From NCBI RefSeq assembly GCF_021129175.1, contig NZ_JAJOHV010000026.1, positions 1 to 64,000 of the forward strand: a stretch of DNA of 64,000 bases, given 5' to 3'. A program made the position numbers and the translations under genes. This DNA is from Chromobacterium piscinae. GTDB taxonomy: Bacteria; Pseudomonadota; Gammaproteobacteria; Burkholderiales; Chromobacteriaceae. Positions 56,032 to 64,000 of this stretch are shown one piece after another. Within the stretch, counting starts at the first letter, position 1, and each line of letters begins with the position of its first letter. Below the pieces are notes generated by a model. That model saw nothing but the letters and a program-made list of their open reading frames with translations. It did not search any database and was not told where the DNA came from.

Positions 56032-56139
56032 CTCTCTACCTTTCATAACGGGTACAGGGGTTTTGCCTGTACTGCTTGCGAAACATGGCATTATCCGCCG
56101 TTTGGCCGCCGTTGACAAGCGCCAGCGGCCAAACCCGGA

Positions 56140-57513
56140 TCAGGCGCGGCGCCAGGTGGTGCCGCCTGCGCCGTCTTCCAGCGCGATGCCCTTGGCGATC
56201 AGCTCGTCGCGGATGCGGTCGGATTCGGCCCAATTCTTGGCGGCTCGCGCGTCCTTGCGCGCCTGGATCAGCGCTTCCACCTGTTCCGCCGACAGCTCGC
56301 CCTCGCCTACGCCGCCTTGCAGGAAGGCTTCCGGATCGCGCTCCAGCAGGCCCAGCACGCCGCCCAGATCTTTCAGCAGGCGTGCCAGCTGCGGGTCGCG
56401 GCTCTTGTTCACTTCGCCGGCCAGCTCGAACAGCACCGCCACCGCCTCGGACGAGTTGAAATCGTCGTCCATGGCCGCCTTGAAGCGGGCGGCGTAGACG
56501 TTGCTCCAGTCCAGGCCCGCGGACGCCGGCAACTCGATGCCGCGCAGCGCGGTGTACAGGCGGGTCAGGCCGTGCTTGGCGTCGTTGAGGATGCCGTCGG
56601 TGTAGTTGACCGGGCTGCGGTAGTGGCTGCGCACGATGAAGAAGCGGATCACCTCGCCGTCGAAGTGCTGCAGCACATCGCGGATGGTGAAGAAGTTGCC
56701 CAGGCTCTTGGACATCTTCTCGCCGTCGACATTGATGAAGCCGTTGTGCAGCCAGTAGTTGACGTACTGGTGACCGTGCGCGCCCTCGGATTGGGCGATC
56801 TCGTTCTCGTGGTGCGGGAACTGCAGGTCCTCGCCGCCGCCGTGAATGTCAAATTGTTCGCCCAGATGGTGGCAGCTCATCACCGAGCACTCGATGTGCC
56901 AGCCCGGACGGCCCTTGCCCCACGGGCTGTCCCAGGACGGCTCGCCCGGCTTGGCGGCCTTCCACAGCACGAAGTCCAGCGGATCGCGCTTGTTCGGGTC
57001 CACTTCCACGCGCTCGCCGGCGCGCAGCTTGTCCAGCGTGCGGCCGGACAGCTTGCCGTAGCCTTCGAATTCGCGCACCGCGTAGTAAACGTCGCCGTTG
57101 GCGGCCGGGTAGGCCTTGCCGTTGGCGATCAGCTGCTCGATCATCGCGACCATGCCGCCCACGTGATGGGTGGCGCGCGGCTCGTGCGTTGGCGGCAGCA
57201 GGCCCAGCGCCGCGGCGTCCTGACGCATGTCGGCGATGGTTTCCTCTACCAGCTGCTCCGGCGTGATGCCGCGCTCCAGCGCGCGCTTGATGATCTTGTC
57301 TTCGATGTCGGTGATGTTGCGCACGTAGTTCACATCGTAGCCGGAGGCCTTCAGCCAGCGGTAGATCACGTCGAAGGCGGCCAGCATGCGCGCGTGGCCG
57401 ATGTGACAGAGGTCGTAAACGGTCATGCCACAGACGTACATGCTCACTTTGCCGGGTTCGATGGGTTTGAACGCTTCCTTCTGGCGGGTCAGTGTGTTGT
57501 ACAGGCTCAGCAT
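56140..57513 (-). CDS. cysS: Cysteine--tRNA ligase
   Basis: A 457-residue class Ia aminoacyl-tRNA synthetase that charges tRNA-Cys. HIGH motif in LCHIGHARM; zinc site with Cys in [10 protein letters not shown] and in [13 protein letters not shown] plus the following His; KMSKS motif in [12 protein letters not shown]; the DALR-type anticodon region lies in the last 120 residues. Start ATG at 57511-57513; an in-frame TTG two codons earlier (57519) is unlikely. The Shine-Dalgarno is weak. Length equals that of E. coli CysS (461) closely. Confidence 0.98.
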   Translation of the reverse strand: MLSLYNTLTRQKEAFKPIEPGKVSMYVCGMTVYDLCHIGHARMLAAFDVIYRWLKASGYDVNYVRNITDIEDKIIKRALERGITPEQLVEETIADMRQDAAALGLLPPTHEPRATHHVGGMVAMIEQLIANGKAYPAANGDVYYAVREFEGYGKLSGRTLDKLRAGERVEVDPNKRDPLDFVLWKAAKPGEPSWDSPWGKGRPGWHIECSVMSCHHLGEQFDIHGGGEDLQFPHHENEIAQSEGAHGHQYVNYWLHNGFINVDGEKMSKSLGNFFTIRDVLQHFDGEVIRFFIVRSHYRSPVNYTDGILNDAKHGLTRLYTALRGIELPASAGLDWSNVYAARFKAAMDDDFNSSEAVAVLFELAGEVNKSRDPQLARLLKDLGGVLGLLERDPEAFLQGGVGEGELSAEQVEALIQARKDARAAKNWAESDRIRDELIAKGIALEDGAGGTTWRRA

Positions 57514-57668
57514 GATCAAAAAAACCTATGGTTGATGATTCAAAGGAAAGAGATTGTAACAGAGCGGCGCCGGCTTCTGTCATTCGAGCCGCGACATTAC
57601 GCGCTGAAATGCGCAAACGGCCGCCGCGCCTTGCGACGCGGCAGCCGTTTCTCGCCGTCAATCGCGAA

Positions 57669-58886
57669 TCAGACCCGCGGCCAGGCGATCGGGCGGTAAT
57701 CCGGCAGGCCGTCCTTGAACGGCGGGATGCGCTCGCCCTCCATCAGCGGCTTCACGTAGTCCAGGAAAGCCTGGGTGACGCTGAAGCCGTCCGCGCCGAT
57801 GAACTCCGGCGGCAGCCGTTTTTCCTTGTCGCCCACCGCCGACAGCGGCACTTCGGCCACATCCCAGCAGTAAGGATGATCGTTCAGGCGCTTGATGCCG
57901 GCCATCAGCCCGGTTTTGCCGGCCAGCAGCCATTCCACCGCCTTCTCCCCCATCACATAGGCCTGGCGGACGTCGGTGGCCGAAGCCAGATGGCCTCCCG
58001 CGCGCTGTAGATAGTCCACCTGGGCCACGTGGGCGGAAATGCCGCGCTCGCGCAGGATCAGCTGGGCCAGCCAGTGGCCGGCGCCGCCCAGCTGCTCATG
58101 GCCGTAGGTTTCCGATTTCTTGGCTTCGGCGACGAAACGGCCGTCCGAGCCGGTGATGCCCTCGGCCACCGCGATCGCGCACTGGCCGTGCTTGGCCAGG
58201 CTGGCGTCCAGCGCGGCCAGGAAGCGCTCCTGGTCGAACGGCACCTCGGGCAGCAGCAACAGATGCGGCGCTTCCTGCGGGCTGCGCGAGGACGCGGCGC
58301 AGGCGGCGGCCAGCCAGCCGGTGTGTCGGCCCATGGTTTCCATGATGAACACCCTGCCCCAGCCCATGCTGGTCATGTCCAGGCCCACCTCGCGCATCGC
58401 GCTGGCCAGGAACTTGGCCGACGAGCCGTAGCCGGGACTGTTGTCGGTGCCCATCAGATCGTTGTCTATGGTCTTGGGGATGCCGATCACGCCCAGCTTG
58501 TAGCCGGTGCGCTTTTCAAAATCCGCCAGCCGCTCGGCGCAGCCCAGCGAGCCGTTGCCGCCGTTGATCAACAGATAGCGGATGTCGTGCTTGGCCAGCA
58601 CGTCGCGCAGGCGCAGCCAGTCCTCCGGAGCCTCCTCGAACGTGCCTATCATGCGGCGGCTGACGCCGAAGCTGCCGCCCGGCATGAAGGCGAGCTGGGC
58701 GATGGCGGTGTCCGACACGCCGTCGGTATCGCACAGGCGATCATCCAGCAAGCCGGCCAGGCCATCGTAGGCGGCGTACAGGGAAAGCCCCAGGCGGCGC
58801 GCGGTTTCAATCGCCCCTTGGGCGGAAGCGTTCAGAACGGCGGTGGGTCCGCCGGATTGCAGATATACAGCTCTTGGCTTGGTCAT
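57669..58886 (-). CDS. 6-Phosphofructokinase, PPi-dependent/clade X type
   Basis: A 405-residue phosphofructokinase, longer than ATP-type PfkA (320). The N-terminus YLQSGGPTAVLNAS is the nucleotide/PPi loop. The donor-binding motif reads GGNGS (109-113) where PfkA has GGDGS, and PKTIDND (137-143) has Lys138 where ATP-type PfkA has Gly. METMGRHTGW at 182-191 binds fructose 6-phosphate. The lysine favours a PPi-type or clade X enzyme, while the Gly after Asn is found in ATP users, so the phosphoryl donor cannot be fixed from sequence. It catalyses fructose 6-phosphate phosphorylation in glycolysis (reversibly if PPi-dependent). ATG at 58884-58886 begins the family consensus. Confidence 0.88.
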   Translation of the reverse strand: MTKPRAVYLQSGGPTAVLNASAQGAIETARRLGLSLYAAYDGLAGLLDDRLCDTDGVSDTAIAQLAFMPGGSFGVSRRMIGTFEEAPEDWLRLRDVLAKHDIRYLLINGGNGSLGCAERLADFEKRTGYKLGVIGIPKTIDNDLMGTDNSPGYGSSAKFLASAMREVGLDMTSMGWGRVFIMETMGRHTGWLAAACAASSRSPQEAPHLLLLPEVPFDQERFLAALDASLAKHGQCAIAVAEGITGSDGRFVAEAKKSETYGHEQLGGAGHWLAQLILRERGISAHVAQVDYLQRAGGHLASATDVRQAYVMGEKAVEWLLAGKTGLMAGIKRLNDHPYCWDVAEVPLSAVGDKEKRLPPEFIGADGFSVTQAFLDYVKPLMEGERIPPFKDGLPDYRPIAWPRV

Positions 58887-59167
58887 GATCGCAACCTGGA
58901 TGAGAAACTGACGGAACAGGCGCGCCGTCGTCCGGGCCGCGCCGATAACGCCACCACCATACCACTTGGACGAAAGCCGCCTCAAGACCGATGAGCGCGG
59001 CAAAAAACGCTTCCTTGACCAGCGGCAAACTCGCTCGCCGGCGCGCCAGGGGAAAAGCGCGAAACCATGCCCCGCCCTAACGATCAGTACTTTTTCACGC
59101 TCAACGGCGGCAGGATGGCCGCGGCGACCGACACGCCAGCCCGATACCCCTTCCCTCAGGAGGCACC

Positions 59168-60016
59168 ATGTCCAAACGACACGCCGCGCTTTTCCCGCGC
59201 GCCCTTCACGCCCTGATCCCCGCCGCGGCGCTGGCCATCAGCCTCTCCGGCCACGCAGTCGCCGCCGACAAGTGGACCAGCCCTCAAGACGCGATCGGCC
59301 AGCTCTGGTCCGCCCGCATGCCGCTGGGCGCTCGCTGGACGCCGCAGCAGTGCAGCAATTACAACGCATTGCCGGCGGATGTCCGGGCCGTGGTCAGCAA
59401 TACCGGCTCCGGCCTGGTGGTGCCCCAGGTCAAGCAAGATCGCGCGGTGCTGACCAACGGCCTGAGGCAGATGGCTTCCTCGCTGCTGCAATACCAGTTG
59501 GCCACCGTCGCCGCCGGCCAGTTCTACCCCCCGCAAGTGGACGGCCCGTTCCTCATGAACGCCGCCTACTGGGCCGAATATGCCCGCTCGCCGCACGGCA
59601 ACGAACGCAACCACCTGCCGGCAGTCAACATCGCCGGGCTGAATCTGAATCAATGCCCCAATCTGGCGAATCTGGGACGGCAACCCGCGATGGATCTGCT
59701 GAATCGCACCGCCGGCATCAGCAACAGCCTGCGCTGGCATTGCTACGCCAACCGCTTCCGCACGGTGGGCGGCGCGCAGATCCCGCTGACCGGTTACGTG
59801 GAGCTGACCCAGGCCGAATACCCCGGCGACAATCAGTACGCCTACGCCGCATCGGACGGCCGCGTCGTCTACGACTACGTCAACAGCCGCGTCTACTACA
59901 CGGCTGCCCATTACAAGCAATGGAAAAAGAGCGACTTCGCGCCGGACCAGACCGGAGGCTACGGCTGCACCCCGGCCGGCAGCTGCTGCGACCCGTTCTT
60001 CGAAATCATACGCTGA
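59168..60016 (+). CDS. Secreted cysteine-containing protein of unknown function
   Basis: A 282-residue exported protein. The signal peptide runs to about residue 32 (LIPAAALAISLSGHAVAA). AGGAGG stands five bases before ATG 59168. The mature chain has six cysteines (62, 163, 192, 267, 273, 274), enough for three disulfides; the last three cluster in GCTPAGSCCDP near the C-terminus. An aromatic-rich stretch, DGRVVYDYVNSRVYYTAAHYKQW (cut in two: DGRVVYDYVNS and RVYYTAAHYKQW), is reminiscent of small secreted nucleases, but no catalytic triad can be named. I do not recognise the family. Convergent with the UshA-like gene. Confidence 0.78.
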   Translation: MSKRHAALFPRALHALIPAAALAISLSGHAVAADKWTSPQDAIGQLWSARMPLGARWTPQQCSNYNALPADVRAVVSNTGSGLVVPQVKQDRAVLTNGLRQMASSLLQYQLATVAAGQFYPPQVDGPFLMNAAYWAEYARSPHGNERNHLPAVNIAGLNLNQCPNLANLGRQPAMDLLNRTAGISNSLRWHCYANRFRTVGGAQIPLTGYVELTQAEYPGDNQYAYAASDGRVVYDYVNSRVYYTAAHYKQWKKSDFAPDQTGGYGCTPAGSCCDPFFEIIR

Positions 60017-60037
60017 TCGCGTCTGCCGCCCATGCGA

Positions 60038-60070
60038 AACGGGCCGCTCCTTCCACAGGAGCGGCCCGTT
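60038..60070. terminator. Bidirectional hairpin terminator
   Basis: Perfect 14-bp stem AACGGGCCGCTCCT/AGGAGCGGCCCGTT with a five-base loop (TCCAC), between convergent stop codons. T-tracts are short (GTTCTT), but stem strength makes termination in both directions likely. Confidence 0.8.
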
Positions 60071-60096
60071 CTTCCCAAAGCCGCAGCGGCCGAATC

Positions 60097-61743
60097 TTAC
60101 TCCCGCGCCACCGCCCCGGCCGGCGCGTAACGCTCGGCCCAGATCGGCGAATGCTTGGCCACGTAGTCCTTGAGCACTTCGGCGTCGACGAAGCCGGTGT
60201 TCACATAGCCCGGATGCTCCATCATCTTCGGATAGCCGTCGCCGCCCGAGGCCATGAAGCTATTGATCGCCACGCGGTAGCGCTTGGCCGGAGCTATGGC
60301 CTTGCCCCCCACCTCGGCCTGCTGCAGCTCGCCGCCGACGATGCGCAGCTTGACGCCGGCGAACTGGGCGAAGGCGCCCGCGCCCGGCGTCATCCGCGCC
60401 GCGGCCTTCAGGTAGTCCAATGCCTCGACCCCGCTCATGTCCACATAGGCCAGCGTGCTGCCGAACGGGAACACCTTGAGCACGTCCTTGTAGCTGACCA
60501 CGCCCGCCGGCAGCGAGTCGCGGATGCCGCCGGAGTTGATCACCGCGAAGTCGGCCTGGGTTCTGGCCATCATCGCCTCGCCGACGAACACGCCCAGATT
60601 GGTGGGCTGGCCGCGCACCACCGAACGATCGCCCTCCAGCTTGGCCGACAGTTCGCCCACCTTGACGCCCAGCTCGGCCTGGCCCTTGTCCTGATAGGCC
60701 TTGAGAAAGCTGCGCAGCTTGTTGTCTTCCGGGATCAGCTCGGTGTACGGCACCTTCTCGGTCTTGCCATCGGCGGTCTTCACCGTCTTTTTCAGATTGA
60801 CCGGAATCAGCTGGTACTTGGCCAGCTTGAGCTTGCCGTTGCGGAATTCGAAATCGGCGCGGCCGACATATTTGCCCCACTCGTGAGCCTGCACGATCCA
60901 GGCGCCGTTCTGGCGGTCTGGCGCGCAGGGCGCGCCCGGCACGTAAGCGTCGTCGCGGACGTTCTCTGCCTTCATGCACACCGGGTTCTGGCTATGGCCG
61001 CCGACGATCAGGTCCAGCCCCTTCACCGCGCGCGCCATTTCCACGTCGCCCGGCGCGTTGACGCCATGATTGCCGTCGGCGTAATGGCCCATGTGGGTGG
61101 CGGCGATGACGATGTCGGCCTGCTGGCGCAGCTCCGGCACCAGCTTGGCCGCCTCGGCGATCGGGCTCTTGAATTCGATGCCCTTGATCTGGGCCGGGTT
61201 CACCATCTTCGCGGTATCGTCGGTGGTCAGGCCCATCACCGCCACCTTGACGCCGCCCAGGTTGAACATGGCGTAGGGATCGAACATCCGCTTGCCGTCC
61301 TGGTAGATGTTGGCTGACAGCATCGGGAAATTGATCCACTTGCGCTGCTGCATCAGCACCGGCACCGGCTTGTCGAACTCGTGGTTGCCCACCGCCATCG
61401 CGTCGTAGCCGATGCGGTCCATGCCGCGAAAATCGGGCTCGGCGTTCTGCAGATCGGACTCCGGCACGCCGGTGTTGATGTCGCCGCCGGACAGCAGCAG
61501 CATGTAGCCGCCTTCGGCCTTCACCTCGGCGCGCACCTTGTCCACCACCGTTTTCTGCGCGGCGAGTCCGTATTCGCCGTCGCTGTTGGGCCAGAAACGG
61601 CCATGGTGGTCGTTGGTGTGCAGGATGGTGATCTTGTAGACCTTGCCGCTGTCGTAATTGCCCTTGCCCGGCGGGGTCGCGCAAGCGGACAGCAGGCCGG
61701 CGGCCAGCAGGGATACGGCGATGGATTTGAGCTCGGTGCGCAT
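60097..61743 (-). CDS. UshA-like 5'-nucleotidase/metallophosphatase lipoprotein
   Basis: A 548-residue exported enzyme of the 5'-nucleotidase family. Lipobox LSAC with Cys21 indicates a lipoprotein. The dinuclear metal site motifs are in order: ITILHTNDHHGRFW, LLLSGGDINTG, AVGNHEFD, AATHMGHY and VGGHSQN. The C-terminal nucleotide-binding domain includes VINSGGIRDSLPAG and NSFMASGGDGYP. It hydrolyses nucleotides or UDP-sugars (UshA-type) in the periplasm or at the cell surface, releasing nucleoside and phosphate. AAGGAG lies before the ATG at 61741-61743. Immediately downstream of glnS on the same strand (86-bp gap). Confidence 0.93.
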   Translation of the reverse strand: MRTELKSIAVSLLAAGLLSACATPPGKGNYDSGKVYKITILHTNDHHGRFWPNSDGEYGLAAQKTVVDKVRAEVKAEGGYMLLLSGGDINTGVPESDLQNAEPDFRGMDRIGYDAMAVGNHEFDKPVPVLMQQRKWINFPMLSANIYQDGKRMFDPYAMFNLGGVKVAVMGLTTDDTAKMVNPAQIKGIEFKSPIAEAAKLVPELRQQADIVIAATHMGHYADGNHGVNAPGDVEMARAVKGLDLIVGGHSQNPVCMKAENVRDDAYVPGAPCAPDRQNGAWIVQAHEWGKYVGRADFEFRNGKLKLAKYQLIPVNLKKTVKTADGKTEKVPYTELIPEDNKLRSFLKAYQDKGQAELGVKVGELSAKLEGDRSVVRGQPTNLGVFVGEAMMARTQADFAVINSGGIRDSLPAGVVSYKDVLKVFPFGSTLAYVDMSGVEALDYLKAAARMTPGAGAFAQFAGVKLRIVGGELQQAEVGGKAIAPAKRYRVAINSFMASGGDGYPKMMEHPGYVNTGFVDAEVLKDYVAKHSPIWAERYAPAGAVARE

Positions 61744-61829
61744 TTTTTCTCCTTATGAGCCGGCGTTGCCGCTTGCGCATGCAAAAATGGCGAACCCTGG
61801 GGCTCGCCATCCGGCAGTGCTGCGATGAT

Positions 61830-63512
61830 TTACTTCCAGCTGTCCTTCAAACCGACGGTGCGGTTGAACACCGCCTTGTCGCCCTTGCGGTGTTCGTAGC
61901 GGTCGGTGACGAAGTACCCCAGGCGCTCGAACTGGAAGCGCGACTCCGGCTCCGCCTGCAGCACCGACGCCTCCACGAAGGCAGGCACCAGTTTCAGCGA
62001 TTCCTGGCTCAGGAACTGGCGGAAGTCGACGTATTCGCCATCCTCGCCGCGCACTGCGTCCGGACGCTGCTCGGTGAACAGGCGCTCGTACCAGCGAACG
62101 TCGGCCTGGATCGCATGCTCGGCCGACACCCAATGGATCACGCCCTTGACCTTGCGGCCTTCCGGGTTCTTGCCCAGCGTGTCGTGGTCGATCGAGCACT
62201 TCAGCTCGATGATCTCGCCATTGGCGTCCTTCACCACTTCGTCGCACTTGATCACGTAGGAGTAGCGCAGGCGTACTTCGCCGCCGGCGGTCAGGCGCTG
62301 CCATTTCGGCGGCGGCACCTCGGCGAAATCGTCGCGCTCGATCCAGATCTCGCGGGCGATCGGCACCTCGCGCTCGCCGAATTCCGGATGGTGCGGGTGG
62401 AACGGCGCGCTGCGGCTGGCAGTGACGGCGGCGTCGTAGTTGCTCAGCGTCACTTTCAGCGGATTGACCACGGCCATCACGCGCGGCGAGTCGTTTTCCA
62501 GCGTCTCGCGCACCGCGCCTTCCAGAATGGCCATGTCGATGATGTTTTCGCTCTTCGACACGCCGATGCGCTGGGCGAACAGCTTGATGCCGGCCGGGCT
62601 GTAGCCGCGGCGGCGCATGCCGGCGATGGTGGGCATGCGCGGGTCGTCCCAGCCGGTGACGGCGCCGTCGTTGACCAGCGCCTGCAGCTTGCGCTTGGAA
62701 GTCAGCGCGTACAGCAGCTCCAGGCGGGAGAATTCGATCTGCTGCGGATGGTGGCCGATGCTGATGTTGTCCAGCACCCAGTCGTACAGCGGGCGGTGGT
62801 CTTCAAACTCCAGCGAGCACAGCGAGTGGGTGATGCCCTCGATGGCGTCGGAAATGCAGTGGGTGTAGTCGTACATCGGGTAGATGCACCACTTGTCGCC
62901 GGTGCGGTGGTGATGCACGCGGCGGATGCGGTAGATGGCCGGATCGCGCAGATTGATGTTGCCGGAAGCCATGTCGATCTTCAGGCGCAGCGTCTTGCTG
63001 CCGTCCGGGAACTCGCCGTTCTTCATGCGGGTGAACAGATCGAGGTTTTCTTCCGGCGTGCGGTCGCGGTAGGGGCTGTTCTTGCCCGGCTCGGTCAGGT
63101 TGCCGCGGTACTGGCGCATTTCCTCGGCGGACAGATCGTCCACATAGGCCTTGCCGGCCTGGATCAGCTCGACGGCGTAGCCATACAGGCGGTCGAAGTA
63201 GTCGGATGCGTAGCGCACCTCGCCGTTCCACTTGAAGCCCAGCCAGGAGATGTCCTGCTTGAACGCCTCGACGAACTCGTCCGATTCCTTCTCCGGATTG
63301 GTGTCGTCCATGCGCAGATTGCACTGGCCGTTGTAGTCCTCGGCCAGACCGAAGTTGATGCAGATCGCCTTGGCGTGGCCGATGTGGGCGAAGCCGTTCG
63401 GCTCGGGCGGGAAGCGGGTCACCACCGATTTGCGGCGGCCGGTGGCCAGATCCTCGTCGATGATGCTGCGAATGAAGTTGTTGACAACCGGCGCGTTGTT
63501 TTCCGTGCTCAT
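61830..63512 (-). CDS. glnS: Glutamine--tRNA ligase
   Basis: A 560-residue class Ib synthetase that charges tRNA-Gln. HIGH is at residues 43-46 in [15 protein letters not shown]; the KMSKS counterpart is LTSKRKL; the N-terminal ligase ends in the C-terminal anticodon-binding beta barrels ([37 protein letters not shown]). Length agrees with E. coli GlnS (554). ATG at 63510-63512 begins the family consensus; the open frame upstream to 63749 has none. GlnS is typical of beta- and gammaproteobacteria, consistent with the organism call. Confidence 0.98.
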   Translation of the reverse strand: MSTENNAPVVNNFIRSIIDEDLATGRRKSVVTRFPPEPNGFAHIGHAKAICINFGLAEDYNGQCNLRMDDTNPEKESDEFVEAFKQDISWLGFKWNGEVRYASDYFDRLYGYAVELIQAGKAYVDDLSAEEMRQYRGNLTEPGKNSPYRDRTPEENLDLFTRMKNGEFPDGSKTLRLKIDMASGNINLRDPAIYRIRRVHHHRTGDKWCIYPMYDYTHCISDAIEGITHSLCSLEFEDHRPLYDWVLDNISIGHHPQQIEFSRLELLYALTSKRKLQALVNDGAVTGWDDPRMPTIAGMRRRGYSPAGIKLFAQRIGVSKSENIIDMAILEGAVRETLENDSPRVMAVVNPLKVTLSNYDAAVTASRSAPFHPHHPEFGEREVPIAREIWIERDDFAEVPPPKWQRLTAGGEVRLRYSYVIKCDEVVKDANGEIIELKCSIDHDTLGKNPEGRKVKGVIHWVSAEHAIQADVRWYERLFTEQRPDAVRGEDGEYVDFRQFLSQESLKLVPAFVEASVLQAEPESRFQFERLGYFVTDRYEHRKGDKAVFNRTVGLKDSWK

Positions 63513-63624
63513 GTTCTGGCTGTGGGTATGGATAGCGAATCGGCCATTGTAACCGATTTTCCCGCCATTTTCGCCAAGCGGCCGATTCCTCGCTCCGCCC
63601 ACCGTTCGGACGGAGCCGGCGGAC

Positions 63625-64000
63625 TCAGCTCGACCGCTCCAGCACCGCCTCCCACAGGGCTTTCGGCAACGCGTATTTGCCGCTGACATGGTGCTCCAGC
63701 GACAGAATGCGCCAACCGCCGGCGAACAGCTCGCGCACCGCCCGCTCATTGAAAAACCGCTTGGGCGCGCCGTCCACCAGATAATAATCCTGCGCGATTT
63801 CGGGATGGCCGCTGGCGCCGTAATGATGGTCGTCGGCCGCGTTCAGCCGGCACAGCAGCTTGCCGCCGGGCGGCAGACACTGGCGGATGCGCTCCGCGAT
63901 CTCCACCGTTTCATCCCAGGGAAAATAATGCAGCGACAGACTAGCCACCACCGCGCCCGGCCGCACGCCGCCCAGTGGAAACGGCTGCCGAACATCCCGG
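63625..64000 (-). CDS. SAM-dependent methyltransferase, 3' part
   Basis: A reading frame runs from the right edge of the window to the stop at 63625-63627; the 5' end lies outside. The visible 125 residues start [11 protein letters not shown] and include [38 protein letters not shown], here read as post-motifs II and III of a class I Rossmann methyltransferase (cut: LSLHYFPW and [12 protein letters not shown]). The terminal part ([23 protein letters not shown]) fits the last strands of Methyltransf_11-type enzymes. Substrate unknown. It is upstream of glnS in the same direction, 112 bp apart. Confidence 0.8.
   Translation of the reverse strand, partial: RDVRQPFPLGGVRPGAVVASLSLHYFPWDETVEIAERIRQCLPPGGKLLCRLNAADDHHYGASGHPEIAQDYYLVDGAPKRFFNERAVRELFAGGWRILSLEHHVSGKYALPKALWEAVLERSS

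Noticed and set aside
58966-61317. 783-codon + strand frame over the secreted protein and the nucleotidase
   Set aside because: Low-complexity antisense-type sequence; it conflicts with a signal-peptide protein on + and UshA motifs on -.

Overview
The window reads as chromosome of a high-GC betaproteobacterium of the order Neisseriales, most likely Chromobacterium or a close relative. The basis is gene content and style (glnS and cysS, a complete leucine-degradation operon, a cynTS-cynR locus, many LysR regulators, Shine-Dalgarno sites of the AGGAG type) rather than a marker gene; no rRNA or tRNA gene was seen, so genus is an inference. Coding density is high on both strands and most genes have an obvious family. 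No IS element, phage block or CRISPR array was found.

Left part (1-20 kb): the 3' end of an unknown gene, a chemoreceptor and a diguanylate cyclase; a three-gene ABC importer of the 2-aminoethylphosphonate/Fe(III) type; a lipoprotein, a small protein and a very large GT51/transpeptidase penicillin-binding protein that look like one envelope unit; a YhhS-like MFS exporter; the cyanate-detoxifying pair cynT-cynS with divergent cynR; and a LysR-controlled M20 amidohydrolase plus DUF3100 membrane protein.

Middle part (20-40 kb): the most unusual locus is at 20.0-24.0 kb, an O-methyltransferase followed by a condensation-less adenylation-thiolation-thioesterase (A-T-TE) synthetase resembling RalA of Ralstonia and the fungal atromentin/microperfuranone synthetases. 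It is flanked by AT-rich DNA, an upstream inverted repeat and a decayed Lrp/AsnC regulator. Next come a SecD-head-like periplasmic protein; a PAS-AraC regulator divergent from a hydroxyproline catabolic operon (epimerase, deaminase, semialdehyde dehydrogenase); a MarR/EamA pair with three phased operators; a GST with a PNPOx-ferredoxin reductase-ferredoxin fusion; an AhpD-like protein; and a LytS/LytTR two-component system next to a YhjX-like MFS transporter with YpdB-like direct repeats in its promoter.

Right part (40-64 kb): a UPF0178 protein; the liu leucine/isovalerate operon (liuA, liuB, liuC, liuD, liuE, acetoacetyl-CoA synthetase) with a LiuR-like palindrome in its promoter and four small extra genes; an HDOD protein; a divergent NAD-epimerase/LysR pair; a GT39 glycosyltransferase; and housekeeping genes rpmE, cysS, a phosphofructokinase, a secreted Cys-rich protein, a UshA-like nucleotidase lipoprotein, glnS, and the 3' part of a methyltransferase.

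Functionally, the liu operon turns isovaleryl-CoA into acetyl-CoA and acetoacetate, and the last gene recovers acetoacetate as acetoacetyl-CoA. The hydroxyproline genes feed 2-oxoglutarate but lack the D-hydroxyproline oxidase here. The A-T-TE locus lacks an aminotransferase, so its 2-oxo acid substrate would have to come from general aromatic amino acid metabolism.
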